This document shows, piece by piece, positions 44,101 to 53,223 of a DNA stretch of 64,000 nt. The notes beneath the pieces were generated by a model. The model ran no database searches. It had not been told where the DNA came from and worked only from the letters and a program-made list of their open reading frames with translations. Every line of letters starts with the position of its first letter. Within the stretch, counting starts at the first letter, position 1. Source of the DNA: Rhizobium terrae (lineage in GTDB: Bacteria; Pseudomonadota; Alphaproteobacteria; Rhizobiales; Rhizobiaceae); assembly GCF_003425685.1 (NCBI RefSeq), contig NZ_QJKM01000014.1:1-64000 (forward strand), given 5' to 3'. A program made the translations under genes and the position numbers.

Positions 44101-46553
44101 GCTTTGACCGGCAGGGTGATGGTACGCTCGACGGCGCGCCCGCCGGCTTCCTGCATGCGCACGACGATATCGGCATTGATGAGCTGCGTCGTGGAGGGTA
44201 CCTCGCTCACCAGCGCATCGAACACCGCCTTGCCCTCTTCGTCGGTCGGATCCAGCGCATCGAGCGGAATGCGGGTCGCTTCCGTCTCTTCCTCATCGGC
44301 AAGGCCGAACTGGTAACCCGGGAAGGCTGCATTCTCGCGTGTCGGCTTCAGCGCGATTTCGCCTTCGAGATTGAGGCCCGCGCCCGGCGCGCCATAGAGG
44401 AAACGGCCGTCGATATTGATCGGCGAGGCTTCGCCGACGACGAGCTGCTTCGCCTCAGTCGTCATGTCGAATTCGATGCGGTCGGGCACGAAATCATCGA
44501 CCATGAAGGTCTTTTCGCCGATCGACGAGCCCTTCGGATCGGTGAAGATCTGCATCGTCCAGGTGCCGCGCATGGCGGTCTGCTGCAAGGGCAGGTCGAG
44601 CGCGTAACCACCGAGCGAGCCGTTATTGACCACCCGCCGGTCCTCGACGCCATCCGGGCGAAGGAAGACGAAGGTCAGCGGCAGGTTCTCGATCGCCGTC
44701 GCATCGATGTTGCGGGCAAGCGCGGTCGCATGCACGGTCTCGCCGGGACGATAGATGCCGCGTTCGGTCCATGGCAGGATGTCGATCGCACCCGGCGCCG
44801 GCCGGCCGGTCACGCCGCGGTCCGAAAGGTCGAAACCGGCACGACTCATGTCAAGGAAGACGTAGTCCTGGCCGTTATTCTGGGCTGTCAGCACGGCCGG
44901 AACCATGCCTGCCGTGCCGCGCATCAGACCAGCTGTGAAGATGGCGCGACCGTCGCGATCGGTCCTGGCGGTGCCGAGGATTTCGTTATTCTTAGCGAGC
45001 AGCTGCAGGTCGACACCGGCGATCGGCTTGGCACTTCCGAGCGCGCGGGCAAAGACATGCAGGCCGTCCGTGCCGGCATAGGTGGAAAGACCGATATCGG
45101 ACACGACGAACCATTGCGTCGCCTTGGTGTCCCATTCCTGATTGACGGCGTTGGAAGCCGCCGCCGTCAGCATATAGACGCCCGGCTTGCGGGTCGGCAG
45201 CGCCTCATCGACCGGGAAGCTGGTGATCACGTCCTTGTTGATGTCGCGGGCGATCTCGATGGAGCCCTGCCACACGAGTTCACCGCTCGTCTGCTCGATC
45301 TGGCTGGCATTGTAGCCGTCCATCTGGGTGAGGAACTGCGAGTTGGCGAGCAGCCCGGCGATGTTGCGGTCGCCGACGCGATAAAGCTTCAGGTCGGCGC
45401 GTTCGGTGTTGACCGAAACGATCGGAATGCCGCGGCGCGCGGTCGACGGCAGCACGAAACTGTCGCCGGTGAAGCGCACCATCGCCGACCGGTCCTTGAC
45501 GTAGAGGTCGAGGTCCACCTGAGCGACAAGCGGCTCGTCGACCGAAGACGGCAGGCCGCGTCGCAGCGACAGCTTGTAGCGCTGGCCGTGCGTCAGGCCT
45601 TCGACGCAGATCTGGTTGTCCTTGGCTTCCATCGCCTTCGGCGCCTGGCCGTCCACCACCACGAAGGGAGCATAATCGACGCCGGCCTTCACCAGCGGCT
45701 CGGAAAACTGCACACAGACACGTGGATTGGCGCTGTCGTTGTCGACCGTGTTGCCGGTCACGCGAAAACCCTGGCGTTCGCGCAGGTCGTTATAAGCCGC
45801 CTGGACCGTGCGTGCATTCACCAGCGCGAGGCTTGCCTTGTAGGCATTGAGCGCCGGGCGGAAAGTCTGCTGCTTGGCGAGCGCTGCGGCCATCACAGCC
45901 AGCGCATCGGCGCGGGTCTGCTTCGTGCGAGAGAGTTCGTAGCCGTTGATGGCGGCAAGCGTTCCTTCGGCATCGGCAGACGAATTGTTCTTGGCCGTGC
46001 CGGCGGCCCGCGCCATTTCTATCCAGAGCTTTCCGTCTTCTGGCGTCAGCGACAGCGCACCCTTGAAGTTATAGAGCGCGGTATCGACATTGCCCTTCAG
46101 AAGCTCGCCCTGGGCGATCGCCTTCAGGTTTTCGACACCATAACCCTGCTGGTTGTCGCCGAGCGTCAGGCCGTCCTTCTGTTCGCGGGCCTGCTGCAGG
46201 AGTTCTTCGGTAAGGAAGGAAAGTTTCGGCGGGGCGCCGATATCCGGTTCGGCCGCGACCTCCACCACCTTGCCGGCCACCGCACCGGCGAAGGTATTGA
46301 GCTGGCCGTAATCCGACTTGAGGAAGCACCATTTCGCCTTGACGTTGTAGGTGAACGCCTTGCAGGAATTGTCGCCGATACAGGCCGCCTCGCATTGCGG
46401 CTGGCTGACGTTCTTCACCGTCCTCAGATCGAAACCGGCATAATCACCGTCTGCCGTCGTCTCCACACGCCTTTCGGCTGCGGCCAGTGGCGACGCCAGG
46501 ACCAGAGCAGACATGAGAAAAGCAGAAAAGCCGAAAAATGCGCGCCTAGACAT
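41103..46553 (-). CDS. Bacterial alpha-2-macroglobulin with N-terminal PAN/Apple domain
   Basis: The 1816-residue envelope protein begins with a signal peptide (about 1-26, ending PLAAA) and a PAN/Apple-like domain (about 30-95) with four closely spaced Cys (QCEAACIGDNSCKAF...WCFL). MG-type beta domains follow, then the thioester motif YGCAEQ at about 1364 inside the helical domain. Such proteins trap proteases by a bait-and-thioester mechanism in the periplasm. No lipobox is seen, so it is probably periplasmic rather than lipid-anchored like E. coli YfhM. AAGGAGG precedes ATG 46553. It forms an operon with pbpC, consistent with joint cell-envelope repair and defence. Confidence 0.94.
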   Translation of the reverse strand: MSRRAFFGFSAFLMSALVLASPLAAAERRVETTADGDYAGFDLRTVKNVSQPQCEAACIGDNSCKAFTYNVKAKWCFLKSDYGQLNTFAGAVAGKVVEVAAEPDIGAPPKLSFLTEELLQQAREQKDGLTLGDNQQGYGVENLKAIAQGELLKGNVDTALYNFKGALSLTPEDGKLWIEMARAAGTAKNNSSADAEGTLAAINGYELSRTKQTRADALAVMAAALAKQQTFRPALNAYKASLALVNARTVQAAYNDLRERQGFRVTGNTVDNDSANPRVCVQFSEPLVKAGVDYAPFVVVDGQAPKAMEAKDNQICVEGLTHGQRYKLSLRRGLPSSVDEPLVAQVDLDLYVKDRSAMVRFTGDSFVLPSTARRGIPIVSVNTERADLKLYRVGDRNIAGLLANSQFLTQMDGYNASQIEQTSGELVWQGSIEIARDINKDVITSFPVDEALPTRKPGVYMLTAAASNAVNQEWDTKATQWFVVSDIGLSTYAGTDGLHVFARALGSAKPIAGVDLQLLAKNNEILGTARTDRDGRAIFTAGLMRGTAGMVPAVLTAQNNGQDYVFLDMSRAGFDLSDRGVTGRPAPGAIDILPWTERGIYRPGETVHATALARNIDATAIENLPLTFVFLRPDGVEDRRVVNNGSLGGYALDLPLQQTAMRGTWTMQIFTDPKGSSIGEKTFMVDDFVPDRIEFDMTTEAKQLVVGEASPINIDGRFLYGAPGAGLNLEGEIALKPTRENAAFPGYQFGLADEEETEATRIPLDALDPTDEEGKAVFDALVSEVPSTTQLINADIVVRMQEAGGRAVERTITLPVKAEDARIGIKPEFSGDLAENSVGNFSVIVVGADGKKQAKQGLPWKLVKVERDYQWYREGSSWRFEPVTRTSQVANGTVNVTAADGGKVSVPVTWGRYRLEIETADIGGPASSVEFDAGWFVTAMSTETPDALEIALDKQSYKVGETAKLKISSRYAGELMVTAGSENLLAVQNVSLGASGGEVSIPVTADWGAGSYVTATLYRPGQAQESRMPMRAIGITWLKVDPENRDLQVAITAPEKTLPRQALNIAVQVAGAGANENAYVTVAAVDVGILNLTRYQPPAPDDWYFGQRRLGLEIRDIYGRLIDGSLGATGRLRTGGDGGSVALQASPPKEKLVAFFSGPVKLDAQGKANVSFDIPQFNGTARVMAVAWSKTGVGHGVKDVVIRDPIVVTASLPRFLAPGDKANLRLDIANTDAPAGDYQLNVMTTEPVSVGKNALRSVKLAAGGKTNVTLPISGIKVGDGSVYISLQNVGGVSVYQQLDIPVRPAAMPVTQRRLVELKPGASLTVDSNLLADSMLPGASVSVNVSRSTAFDIPALLMSLSRYPYGCAEQTTSRALPLLYLSEMAVQNGLAEDGEVKKRVQDAIYRVLSYQSSAGSFGLWGPGGGDLWLDSYVTDFLSRAREQGYTVPEQALVQALESLQNSLSYTNNVKDQGNEIAYALYVLARNRKAAISDLRYYADTMLNDFPTPLSKAHIAAAMALYGDAARSRNIFAASLQMSENALVQKVSLVRSDYGSSLRDGAAVLALAAESKPVPPIVPALANVVAKEWAAKKYTSTQEQTWMLLAARALQNGDQNLRLNVNGADHRGTLMSQMPGDALMVHPVTIRNDSGDPLSAAITTVAAPAQPLPAGGDGFDITRTYYNMDGEEVSVSEVQQNERYVVVLSITETNSWPSRIVVTDLLPAGFEIDNPGIVDSANLANFDFIEEVTPAHMEFRNDRFVAAFDRSAGDNREINLAYVVRAVTPGVYDHPAAQVEDMYRPQFSARTATGKMEVVAAQ

Positions 46554-46769
46554 GGAAAGTCCCCTCCTTACAGCGCCACGCGTCGTTCATAACACGCTGA
46601 GAACGCTATAAAACTTTGATCTGCACAAGGCGCTCGCGCGCCGGTGCGGGCTGCCGTCGGATGTGCCAGTTTTCCAATGAGTTCCGGAACTTGTCAATGA
46701 AGCTCCGCGCTTCCCGGCGCGGATTTTCATGAAGACATTGTCATAAACGAAAACCTGTAGCGGATCGGT

Positions 46770-47519
46770 TCATGCCATCAGTCCGGCGGCGGTAAATCCA
46801 CCGTCGACGGCCAAAACCTGTCCCGTCACGTAGGACGACTGCCGGCTGTCGACCAGGAAGGCGATGGCCGAGGCGATCTCAGCCGGCTGGCCATAACGGC
46901 GCAACGGCACGGTGCGGTGCCACTCCTCCCGGGTGGCGGCCGTGTGGTTTTCCTTGACCATCGGCGTCTCGATCGGCCCCGGTGCGATCGCGTTGACCCG
47001 GATGAGGTCGTCGGCCAGTTCCACGGCCATGATCTTGGTGAGGGTGATCAGCGCACCTTTCGAGGCCCCATAAGCGGAACGGCCGAGATTGCCCTTGATC
47101 CCGGAGACGGAAGCAATGTGGACGATCGATCCGCCGCCGTTTTCCCTGAGGATCGGCGCCAGCGCCTGCGAGAGCGCAAAGGCACCGACGACATTGATTT
47201 CGTAGATGCGCCGGAATTGGTCGGTCGTCGTATCCGCGAACCGCATGTTCGATCCGACCCCGGCGCTGTTGACCAGCGCTTCGAGCGGGTGGGAAAGCCG
47301 GCGGCACCGCTCGGCGAAATCCGCGATCGCCGCTTCGTCGGTGATGTCGAGCGGCACGGTCGTCAGGAATGCCGCCTGGTTGCCGAGCCTCTGCGTCAGC
47401 CGTTCGAGCGCCGCTGCATCGCGATCGACGGCGATCACATGCCATCCGGTATCGATCAGGAGCTCCGTCGTCGAAAGGCCGATACCCGATCCTGCACCCG
47501 TGACGACGATGCTGCGCAT
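46770..47519 (-). CDS. SDR-family oxidoreductase (FabG-like)
   Basis: The 249-residue classical short-chain dehydrogenase/reductase has the Rossmann motif TGAGSGIG (7-14), VNSAGVG, the catalytic Ser in ASVSGIKG and YGASK, and PGPIETPM after the active site. Asp in AVDRDA suggests NAD preference. It is last in the six-gene operon that begins with the TRAP importer, nine bases after the acyl-CoA synthetase stop. In this context it could oxidise a hydroxyacyl intermediate ahead of the thiolase, which is inference. GGAGAG precedes the start. Confidence 0.9.
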   Translation of the reverse strand: MRSIVVTGAGSGIGLSTTELLIDTGWHVIAVDRDAAALERLTQRLGNQAAFLTTVPLDITDEAAIADFAERCRRLSHPLEALVNSAGVGSNMRFADTTTDQFRRIYEINVVGAFALSQALAPILRENGGGSIVHIASVSGIKGNLGRSAYGASKGALITLTKIMAVELADDLIRVNAIAPGPIETPMVKENHTAATREEWHRTVPLRRYGQPAEIASAIAFLVDSRQSSYVTGQVLAVDGGFTAAGLMA

Positions 47520-47528
47520 CCAGCTCTC

Positions 47529-50036
47529 CTATAGCCCTGCGATGACGAGTTCGAACGTGACCCCGACGGGATTGTCGCCGCGCGCAAGCCGGCCGCGATA
47601 GATGATCCCGTCCGTATCGACGACGGCCGCATCGAGCCTGGCACGCGGGCCATCAGGCGTCTTTTCCAGGATTCCATTCTCAATGGCGATTTCGGTAGCC
47701 AGGCAGGCCACGCGCCGGCCATCCTCGAAGACCGGCTCGTAGATACTGCCGATACCGAAGATCAGGGCTTTCTCGACACCATGGCCGACGCAGATCTCTT
47801 CGATCGCCGTCGCCACATCCTCGTTCGGCCTGATCCGCAGCAGGATGCCATTGCCCGGGCCGCTTTCGCCGACAGCCGAAAACAGCGTGAAATTTGTTTC
47901 GCTATCGGCAATGGAGTCGAACGTGGCCTTGACGCTGCCGTATCCTCTGACCGGAACCGGCTCGCTGACCACGCTGTCGAAAGGCAGAACATGCCCCATT
48001 CGAAGCCCGCCCTCACCCGTATCCCAGATGCCGTGGCAATGCACGAAGGGCGCTCCGTCCCGCTCGCCGAAGATGGCCGTCGCCGCCTGGAATTTCCCGC
48101 CGGCCGGGGGAGCGAAAGTCTCGCTGTACCACGCGGCATGCTCCTTGTCCGGCGAAAAGGCCGGCAGGACATAGCGGAATGGATCGCACGCGCCACCCTC
48201 CACATTCACGAAGCCGCCCTTGCAGCCAGCCTCCGCAAAGACACGCGCTACGCCGGCCAGAAACACCTCGCCCGGTTGAAGCATGCCTTCCACCGGCCTC
48301 AATTCGGTCCGAACCGCTTCACGGCGAACGGCCGCCACTGGCCCCGGGTGCCTTATATGTCGCGGCGTCGGCCTATCATTAGCCGGCTTTCGATCAAGTT
48401 CGCCGCGCGCCTCCAGTTCCTCGCGGATCAGCTTCTTGGTGATCTTGCCGTAGGCCGATTTCGGCAGCGCGTCCCAGAACAGAAAGCGCTTGGGCATCTT
48501 GTAGCGGGACATCTTGCCGTCGATGAAGCCGAACAGCTCCTCCTCGGACACGGTTGCGCCGCTTTTCGCGACGCAGACCGCATATCCGACCTCGCCCCAG
48601 AGCGGGTCCGACACGCCGAGCACGGCGACCTCGCTGATCGCGGGATGGGTCAGCAGCTTCTCCTCGATCTCGCGCGGATAGACGTTCGAGCCGCCGGAAA
48701 TGTACATGTCCGAGGCGCGGCCGGTGATGTACAGAAACCCCTGATCATCCATGTGGCCGAGGTCCCCGGTACGGAACCAGCCGTCGCGGAACGCCTTCTC
48801 GTTGGCTTCGGGATTGTCGTAGTAGCCGGCAAAGACTGCGGGGCCGATGCAGCAGATCTCACCGGTTTCGAAAGGCGCGACTTCCTCGCCCCGATCGTTC
48901 TGGATCGACACCTGCATACCGGTCCGTTCCATGCCGCAAGTGCCGATCTTCACGCCCTCGCCATCATCCGGCGAATGCAGAGCCGGCGGCAGCACGGTGA
49001 TCGCCCCTGTCACCTCGCCGAGCCCGAAATACTGTACGATGACCGCCCCCAGCGATTTCAGCGCCCGCTTCTGGTCCTCGCGATACATCGGCGCGCCGGC
49101 ATAGATCACGTAGCGCAACGAGGAATGATCGTATTTCTCCGCCGCCGGATGCTCGACCAGGAGCTTCAGAATGGTCGGTACGGTGAACATGGTCGAGACA
49201 CGCCACGTCTCGATCAGCGCCCAGGCCGTGTCGATGTTAAATTTTTCCGTCGGCAGCAGGATAGTCTTCACGCCGTGCGCCACCTGGGTAAGCTGGTGCA
49301 CGCCCGCGCCATGCGAAAGCGGCGCCACGACCAGCGCCGCATCGGCGGAGGTCACGCCCGGCATCAGGTCGCAGAGGTGGTTGTTTATGACGAAAGCCAT
49401 CTGGCCATGGGTCAGCACCGCCGCCTTCGGCCGTCCCGTCGTGCCGGACGTAAAGAAGAACCAGCAGGGATCGTCCCGCTCGACGGACGCCTCGACCGGT
49501 TTCCTTCCATAGAATTCCTCGACGATCGCATCGTAGGACGGGCCGAAATCCGCCTCGCCGATGGCGATCATGAAGCCGATCTCGGCATTCGTCCCGCGCG
49601 CCACCCGCGCATGGTCCGGAAATGACGCATTGCACATCATGCCCGTCGCGCCGCTCGCCTTGGCGAGATAGGCGACTTCCTCCGGCGTCTGGCGGAAATT
49701 GGTCGGAACCCACACCGCGCCGATGCGGAAACAGGCGAACATGCTCTCGAACATCTGGTTGCAGTTCTGCGATTGAACCAGGAGGCGGTCGCCCTTCGTC
49801 ACACCGAACCGCTGCTGCAGCGCCGCCGCCATCGCATCGATGCGCGCCTCGAACTCCTCCCAGGTCCAGGTCTTTTCCGCCCAGACGAGCGCGATACCCT
49901 GCGGCTCGCGTCGCATCGCCTGCGTCACGAAACGGGCGAGGTTCATCACCCGCGTCGAACGCGGGCGGAGCCCCCCTTTCGGTTCGGCCTCGCCGCGTGC
50001 GGCAACTTCCGCGGTTACCGAACTGACCGCGTTCAT
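47529..50036 (-). CDS. Acyl-CoA synthetase fused to a C-terminal PPC (DUF296) domain
   Basis: The 835-residue protein joins two families in one continuous frame. Residues about 25-545 are an AMP-forming acyl-CoA synthetase, with FFTSGTTGRPKAAVLTHGQ (about 192), a GLGEVTGAI-type core motif, and GKITKKLIREE near the end. After a short linker (about 550-565), residues 565-835 match PPC/DUF296 proteins: HPGPVA opening, then a second half with LRIRPNEDVATAIEE, IFGIGSIYEPVF and YRGRLARGDNPVGVTFELV. It should activate an organic acid to its CoA ester; the PPC part may bind product or regulate. The start overlaps the thiolase stop by four bases. Confidence 0.88.
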   Translation of the reverse strand: MNAVSSVTAEVAARGEAEPKGGLRPRSTRVMNLARFVTQAMRREPQGIALVWAEKTWTWEEFEARIDAMAAALQQRFGVTKGDRLLVQSQNCNQMFESMFACFRIGAVWVPTNFRQTPEEVAYLAKASGATGMMCNASFPDHARVARGTNAEIGFMIAIGEADFGPSYDAIVEEFYGRKPVEASVERDDPCWFFFTSGTTGRPKAAVLTHGQMAFVINNHLCDLMPGVTSADAALVVAPLSHGAGVHQLTQVAHGVKTILLPTEKFNIDTAWALIETWRVSTMFTVPTILKLLVEHPAAEKYDHSSLRYVIYAGAPMYREDQKRALKSLGAVIVQYFGLGEVTGAITVLPPALHSPDDGEGVKIGTCGMERTGMQVSIQNDRGEEVAPFETGEICCIGPAVFAGYYDNPEANEKAFRDGWFRTGDLGHMDDQGFLYITGRASDMYISGGSNVYPREIEEKLLTHPAISEVAVLGVSDPLWGEVGYAVCVAKSGATVSEEELFGFIDGKMSRYKMPKRFLFWDALPKSAYGKITKKLIREELEARGELDRKPANDRPTPRHIRHPGPVAAVRREAVRTELRPVEGMLQPGEVFLAGVARVFAEAGCKGGFVNVEGGACDPFRYVLPAFSPDKEHAAWYSETFAPPAGGKFQAATAIFGERDGAPFVHCHGIWDTGEGGLRMGHVLPFDSVVSEPVPVRGYGSVKATFDSIADSETNFTLFSAVGESGPGNGILLRIRPNEDVATAIEEICVGHGVEKALIFGIGSIYEPVFEDGRRVACLATEIAIENGILEKTPDGPRARLDAAVVDTDGIIYRGRLARGDNPVGVTFELVIAGL

Positions 50037-51202
50037 TTCGTCCGCTCCAGAATGGAAACGTAGTTGGCGACGGCAGCGCCGCCCATGTTGAAGACGCCGG
50101 CCATGACGGCGTCCGGGATCTGCATCTCGCCCGCCTCGCCGCAGAGCTGCATCGCCGCCATGACATGCATGGAAACACCGGTCGCGCCGATTGGATGGCC
50201 CTTGGATTTCAGGCCGCCGGAGGGATTGACCGGCAGGCGCCCCTCCCTGCGGGTCACGCCCTCGCGGATGACGCGGTAGCCACTGCCGGGCTCGGCCAGC
50301 CCCATCGCCTCATATTCGATGAGCTCGGCGATGGTGAAGCAGTCATGCGTCTCGACGAAGCTCAAGTCATCTAGCGAAACACCCGCCTCGCCCAACGATT
50401 TCTGCCAGGCAAGCCGAGCACCTTCGAAGGCAATCGGATCGCGGCGCGACATGGCGAGGATGTCGTTGACATGATTGCGCGCCCTGAAACCGACCGCACG
50501 TTTCATGCCGGCAGCCACTTCGGGCGCGGCGACCACCAGAGCCGCCGCGCCATCCGAGACCAGCGAGCAATCGGTGCGCCGCAGCGGTGCGGCGACGTAA
50601 GGGTTCTTGTCGGACACAGTGTTGCAGAAATCGAAGCCGAAATCCTTCTGCATATGGGCGTAGGGGTTCTTCATGCCGTTCGCGTGGTTCTTGGCGGCGA
50701 TCATCGCCAGTTCCTCGGAACGATCGCCGTAGCGCTGAAAATAATGGCTGGCGATGCGGCCGAAGAGACCCGCAAAACCGCCCTCCACATCCGCCTCCTC
50801 CTCGCGATAGGAGGCAGAGAGCAGGATGTCGCCCGTTTCCCTGGTCGGCAGCGCCGTCATCTTTTCCGCACCGACGACGAGCGCGATCTTGCCGCGGCCC
50901 GACGCTATGAAATCGAGTGCCGAATAAAGCGCCGCCGAGCCGGTCGCGCAGGCGTTTTCCATGCGCACCGCCGGCACGTGATCCAGACCATCGGCTGCCA
51001 TCGCGACCAGCGCGCCCTGGAAATCCTGCTTGGAAAAGCCGTTGTTGAAGACACCGACGAAAATGCCGTCGACATCCCTTGCCGTGATGCCGGCATGCTC
51101 CAGGGCCGGATTGATGACTTCGGCCATCAGCTCCCGCGTGGAGCCGGCATCGGATTTGCCGAATTTGGAATGCGCCCAACCGACGATCTCGGCTCCTGAC
51201 AT
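50033..51202 (-). CDS. Thiolase-family protein (SCP2/acetyl-CoA acetyltransferase type)
   Basis: The 389-residue thiolase-fold enzyme is of the SCP2-thiolase-like group. The nucleophilic Cys is in ENACATGSAAL (about 86), the catalytic His in GGLKSKGHPIGATG (about 340), and THDCFT contributes a third conserved site. It probably cleaves a 3-ketoacyl-CoA with CoA, or joins two acyl units, in the cytosol. GGAGGAGAAG precedes ATG 51202. ATGA overlap with the following acyl-CoA synthetase gene implies coupled translation, so the pair likely acts on the same substrate. Confidence 0.9.
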   Translation of the reverse strand: MSGAEIVGWAHSKFGKSDAGSTRELMAEVINPALEHAGITARDVDGIFVGVFNNGFSKQDFQGALVAMAADGLDHVPAVRMENACATGSAALYSALDFIASGRGKIALVVGAEKMTALPTRETGDILLSASYREEEADVEGGFAGLFGRIASHYFQRYGDRSEELAMIAAKNHANGMKNPYAHMQKDFGFDFCNTVSDKNPYVAAPLRRTDCSLVSDGAAALVVAAPEVAAGMKRAVGFRARNHVNDILAMSRRDPIAFEGARLAWQKSLGEAGVSLDDLSFVETHDCFTIAELIEYEAMGLAEPGSGYRVIREGVTRREGRLPVNPSGGLKSKGHPIGATGVSMHVMAAMQLCGEAGEMQIPDAVMAGVFNMGGAAVANYVSILERTK

Positions 51203-51258
51203 GATCTTCTCCTCCGTTTCAAACGATTTCGGGGGTCTGCGCCGGCCAGCGTGCCGGT

Positions 51259-52122
51259 CTATGACCCCTTTGTTTGCAGCTTCCGCTCTGCTCGCACCGC
51301 CGGCTTCTGCGTGCCGAAAAGCGCCTTGAGCTTGCCCTGCACCCGCTCCACTTCCTGGGTCAGCAGCGCCGCAAGCTCCTTCTGCCGCTGCTCTCCCATG
51401 CGGCTGTCGATCGCAGCGATCGATAGCGCCCCCGCAAGCCTGCCGTCGGGCAGGAGGATCGCCATGCCGATCCCCCAGGAATTGGCGATCACCCGGCCGG
51501 GATTGAGCGCATAACCAACCTCCCGGGTGCGGGCGATGTCGGCGCGGACGATCTCAGGCGAATAGCCCGGATAATGCGCCGCGATAACGCTCTCGATCCG
51601 GCAGAGAATCGCTTCGATTTCGCCATCAGAAAGCGTCGCAAGCATGGCAAGCGACCCGGCTCCGACGCCGAGGGGGTTCTGGTCGCCGGTCAGCAGCGCA
51701 TGCGTCCGCACCGGATGGGTTCCTTCCTCGCGATGCAGGCAGACGGCATAGTCGTCGCGACGCATCGATACGAAACTGGTGTCGGCCGACACGCTCGAGA
51801 GCCGTTTCAGGCTTTCACCGGCCATTTCCAGCAGGCCATGCCGGCGCGAAGCCAGCATGCCGAGCACATAAAGCTCGCCGCCGAGATAATAGCGGCGGGT
51901 GAGCTCGTCCTGTTCGATGAGGCGGGAGCGCATCAGCGCCATCAGGAGCCGGCGGGCCGTGGGCTTGTTGAGGCCGCTGTCGGCAACCACCTCGGCAAGC
52001 GCCACGCCCTTCTCTGCGGCCCGCCCGACGATGGAGAGAAGCTGCAAAGCCCGCTCCACCGCCTGCGCCCCCGAGACCGATCCCTCGCGGAGACCGGACA
52101 GGTTTTCGATCATCTCTTGCAT
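51259..52122 (-). CDS. IclR-family transcriptional regulator
   Basis: The 287-residue regulator has an N-terminal winged HTH (about 18-75: AVERALQLLSIV, then LNKPTARRLLMALMRSRLIE) and a C-terminal IclR effector-binding domain (about 95-265). IclR proteins usually repress or activate adjacent catabolic operons in response to a pathway metabolite. Here the gene sits inside the operon, between the TRAP SBP and the thiolase, which implies autoregulation. The inverted repeat upstream of the TRAP genes (55252-55374) is a candidate operator. Confidence 0.92.
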   Translation of the reverse strand: MQEMIENLSGLREGSVSGAQAVERALQLLSIVGRAAEKGVALAEVVADSGLNKPTARRLLMALMRSRLIEQDELTRRYYLGGELYVLGMLASRRHGLLEMAGESLKRLSSVSADTSFVSMRRDDYAVCLHREEGTHPVRTHALLTGDQNPLGVGAGSLAMLATLSDGEIEAILCRIESVIAAHYPGYSPEIVRADIARTREVGYALNPGRVIANSWGIGMAILLPDGRLAGALSIAAIDSRMGEQRQKELAALLTQEVERVQGKLKALFGTQKPAVRAERKLQTKGS

Positions 52123-52155
52123 TGGCCGTTCCTGTCCGGCGCCTCGACCTGCAGA

Positions 52156-53175
52156 TCAGCCGAGCTTCTTGCCGACCGCCTTTTCGAGGATCGCCCAGGC
52201 CTCATCGCCGTATTTCCCCTTCCAGTCCTTGTAGAAGTTCGCCGCCCGCAGCTTCTCCTGGAACAGCGCCCCATCCGGTTTGTTGAACTTCATGCCCTTG
52301 CCCTCAAGTTCGGCCTGGACGGTGGCGTTGAGACCCATGACGTCCTTGCGCTGCAACTCGGCGGCGGCGTTGAAATGCTTGGAAACGATCTGCTGCAGGT
52401 CTTCCGGCAGCGCCTGCCAGGCGCGACGGTTGAGCAGGATCCAGAAACCGTCCCACATGTGGTTGGTCATCGAGACGTATTTCTGAACTTCGTAGAGCTT
52501 CGCGGTCGTCAGGATGGCGAGCGGATTTTCCTGGCCGTCGACCACGCCGGTCTGAAGGGCGGTATAGGTTTCCGCGAAGTTGATGGAAGCTGGGGCCGAG
52601 CCGAAGGCGGTGAACATCGAAGTCCAAAGCGGGCTGACCGGCACGCGAATCTTGAAGCCTTCGAGATCCTTCGGCGTCTGGATCGGCCCTTTGGACGAGG
52701 TGATCTGGCGGAAACCGTTGTCCCAGATCTTTTCGAGCGTCAGCAGCCCCTTCTTCTCGATCTCGGAGCGAACATATTTGCCGAGATCGCCGTCCATGGC
52801 CGGCCACACCTGATCGTAGCTCGGAAAAGCGAAGCCGACGCCGTTGAGCGAGGCATTGGGAACGAAGGTGGAAAGAATGATCGGCGACAGGCTGAACATC
52901 TCCACGCCGCCGGAACGCACCTGGTTCAGCATGTCGGTATCGGCGCCGAGCTGGCTTGACGGAAAGATGTTGATCGCCATCCGACCACCGCTCTCTTCCA
53001 TGATCTTGGCAACCGCTTCCTTCGCGCGGATGTTCATCGGGTGGCTGATCGCCTGGTTATTGGCGAACTTGTAGGTGAATTCGGCGGCATTGGCCGGCCG
53101 CGTGCGGATCGAAAAAGTCGTGGCGATACCCGTCGTGGCGGCGCCCAGAAGAAGCGTTCTGCGATTGACGTTCAT
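52156..53175 (-). CDS. TRAP transporter substrate-binding protein (DctP type)
   Basis: The 339-residue periplasmic protein starts with a signal sequence containing NRRTLLLGAATTG, a possible Tat signal, cleaved near residue 30. The DctP fold follows, with the conserved Arg in GFKIRVPVSP (about 176) that binds the substrate carboxylate, and FAETYTALQTGVVDGQENP (about 205-225). It delivers an organic acid to the DctQM membrane component encoded just upstream in the operon. GGAGGAGG precedes ATG 53175. Confidence 0.93.
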   Translation of the reverse strand: MNVNRRTLLLGAATTGIATTFSIRTRPANAAEFTYKFANNQAISHPMNIRAKEAVAKIMEESGGRMAINIFPSSQLGADTDMLNQVRSGGVEMFSLSPIILSTFVPNASLNGVGFAFPSYDQVWPAMDGDLGKYVRSEIEKKGLLTLEKIWDNGFRQITSSKGPIQTPKDLEGFKIRVPVSPLWTSMFTAFGSAPASINFAETYTALQTGVVDGQENPLAILTTAKLYEVQKYVSMTNHMWDGFWILLNRRAWQALPEDLQQIVSKHFNAAAELQRKDVMGLNATVQAELEGKGMKFNKPDGALFQEKLRAANFYKDWKGKYGDEAWAILEKAVGKKLG

Positions 53176-53223
53176 GAAATCCTCCTCCGATTTCAGTTCC
53201 CGGTTTTTATGGTCTCCCGGCTT

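Noticed and set aside
41634..46592. A 1652-codon open frame on the plus strand opposite the alpha-2-macroglobulin gene
   Set aside because: It mirrors codon bias of the minus-strand gene, is rich in Arg, Asp, His and Gly with no recognisable domain, and has no ribosome-binding site. It is an antisense shadow.
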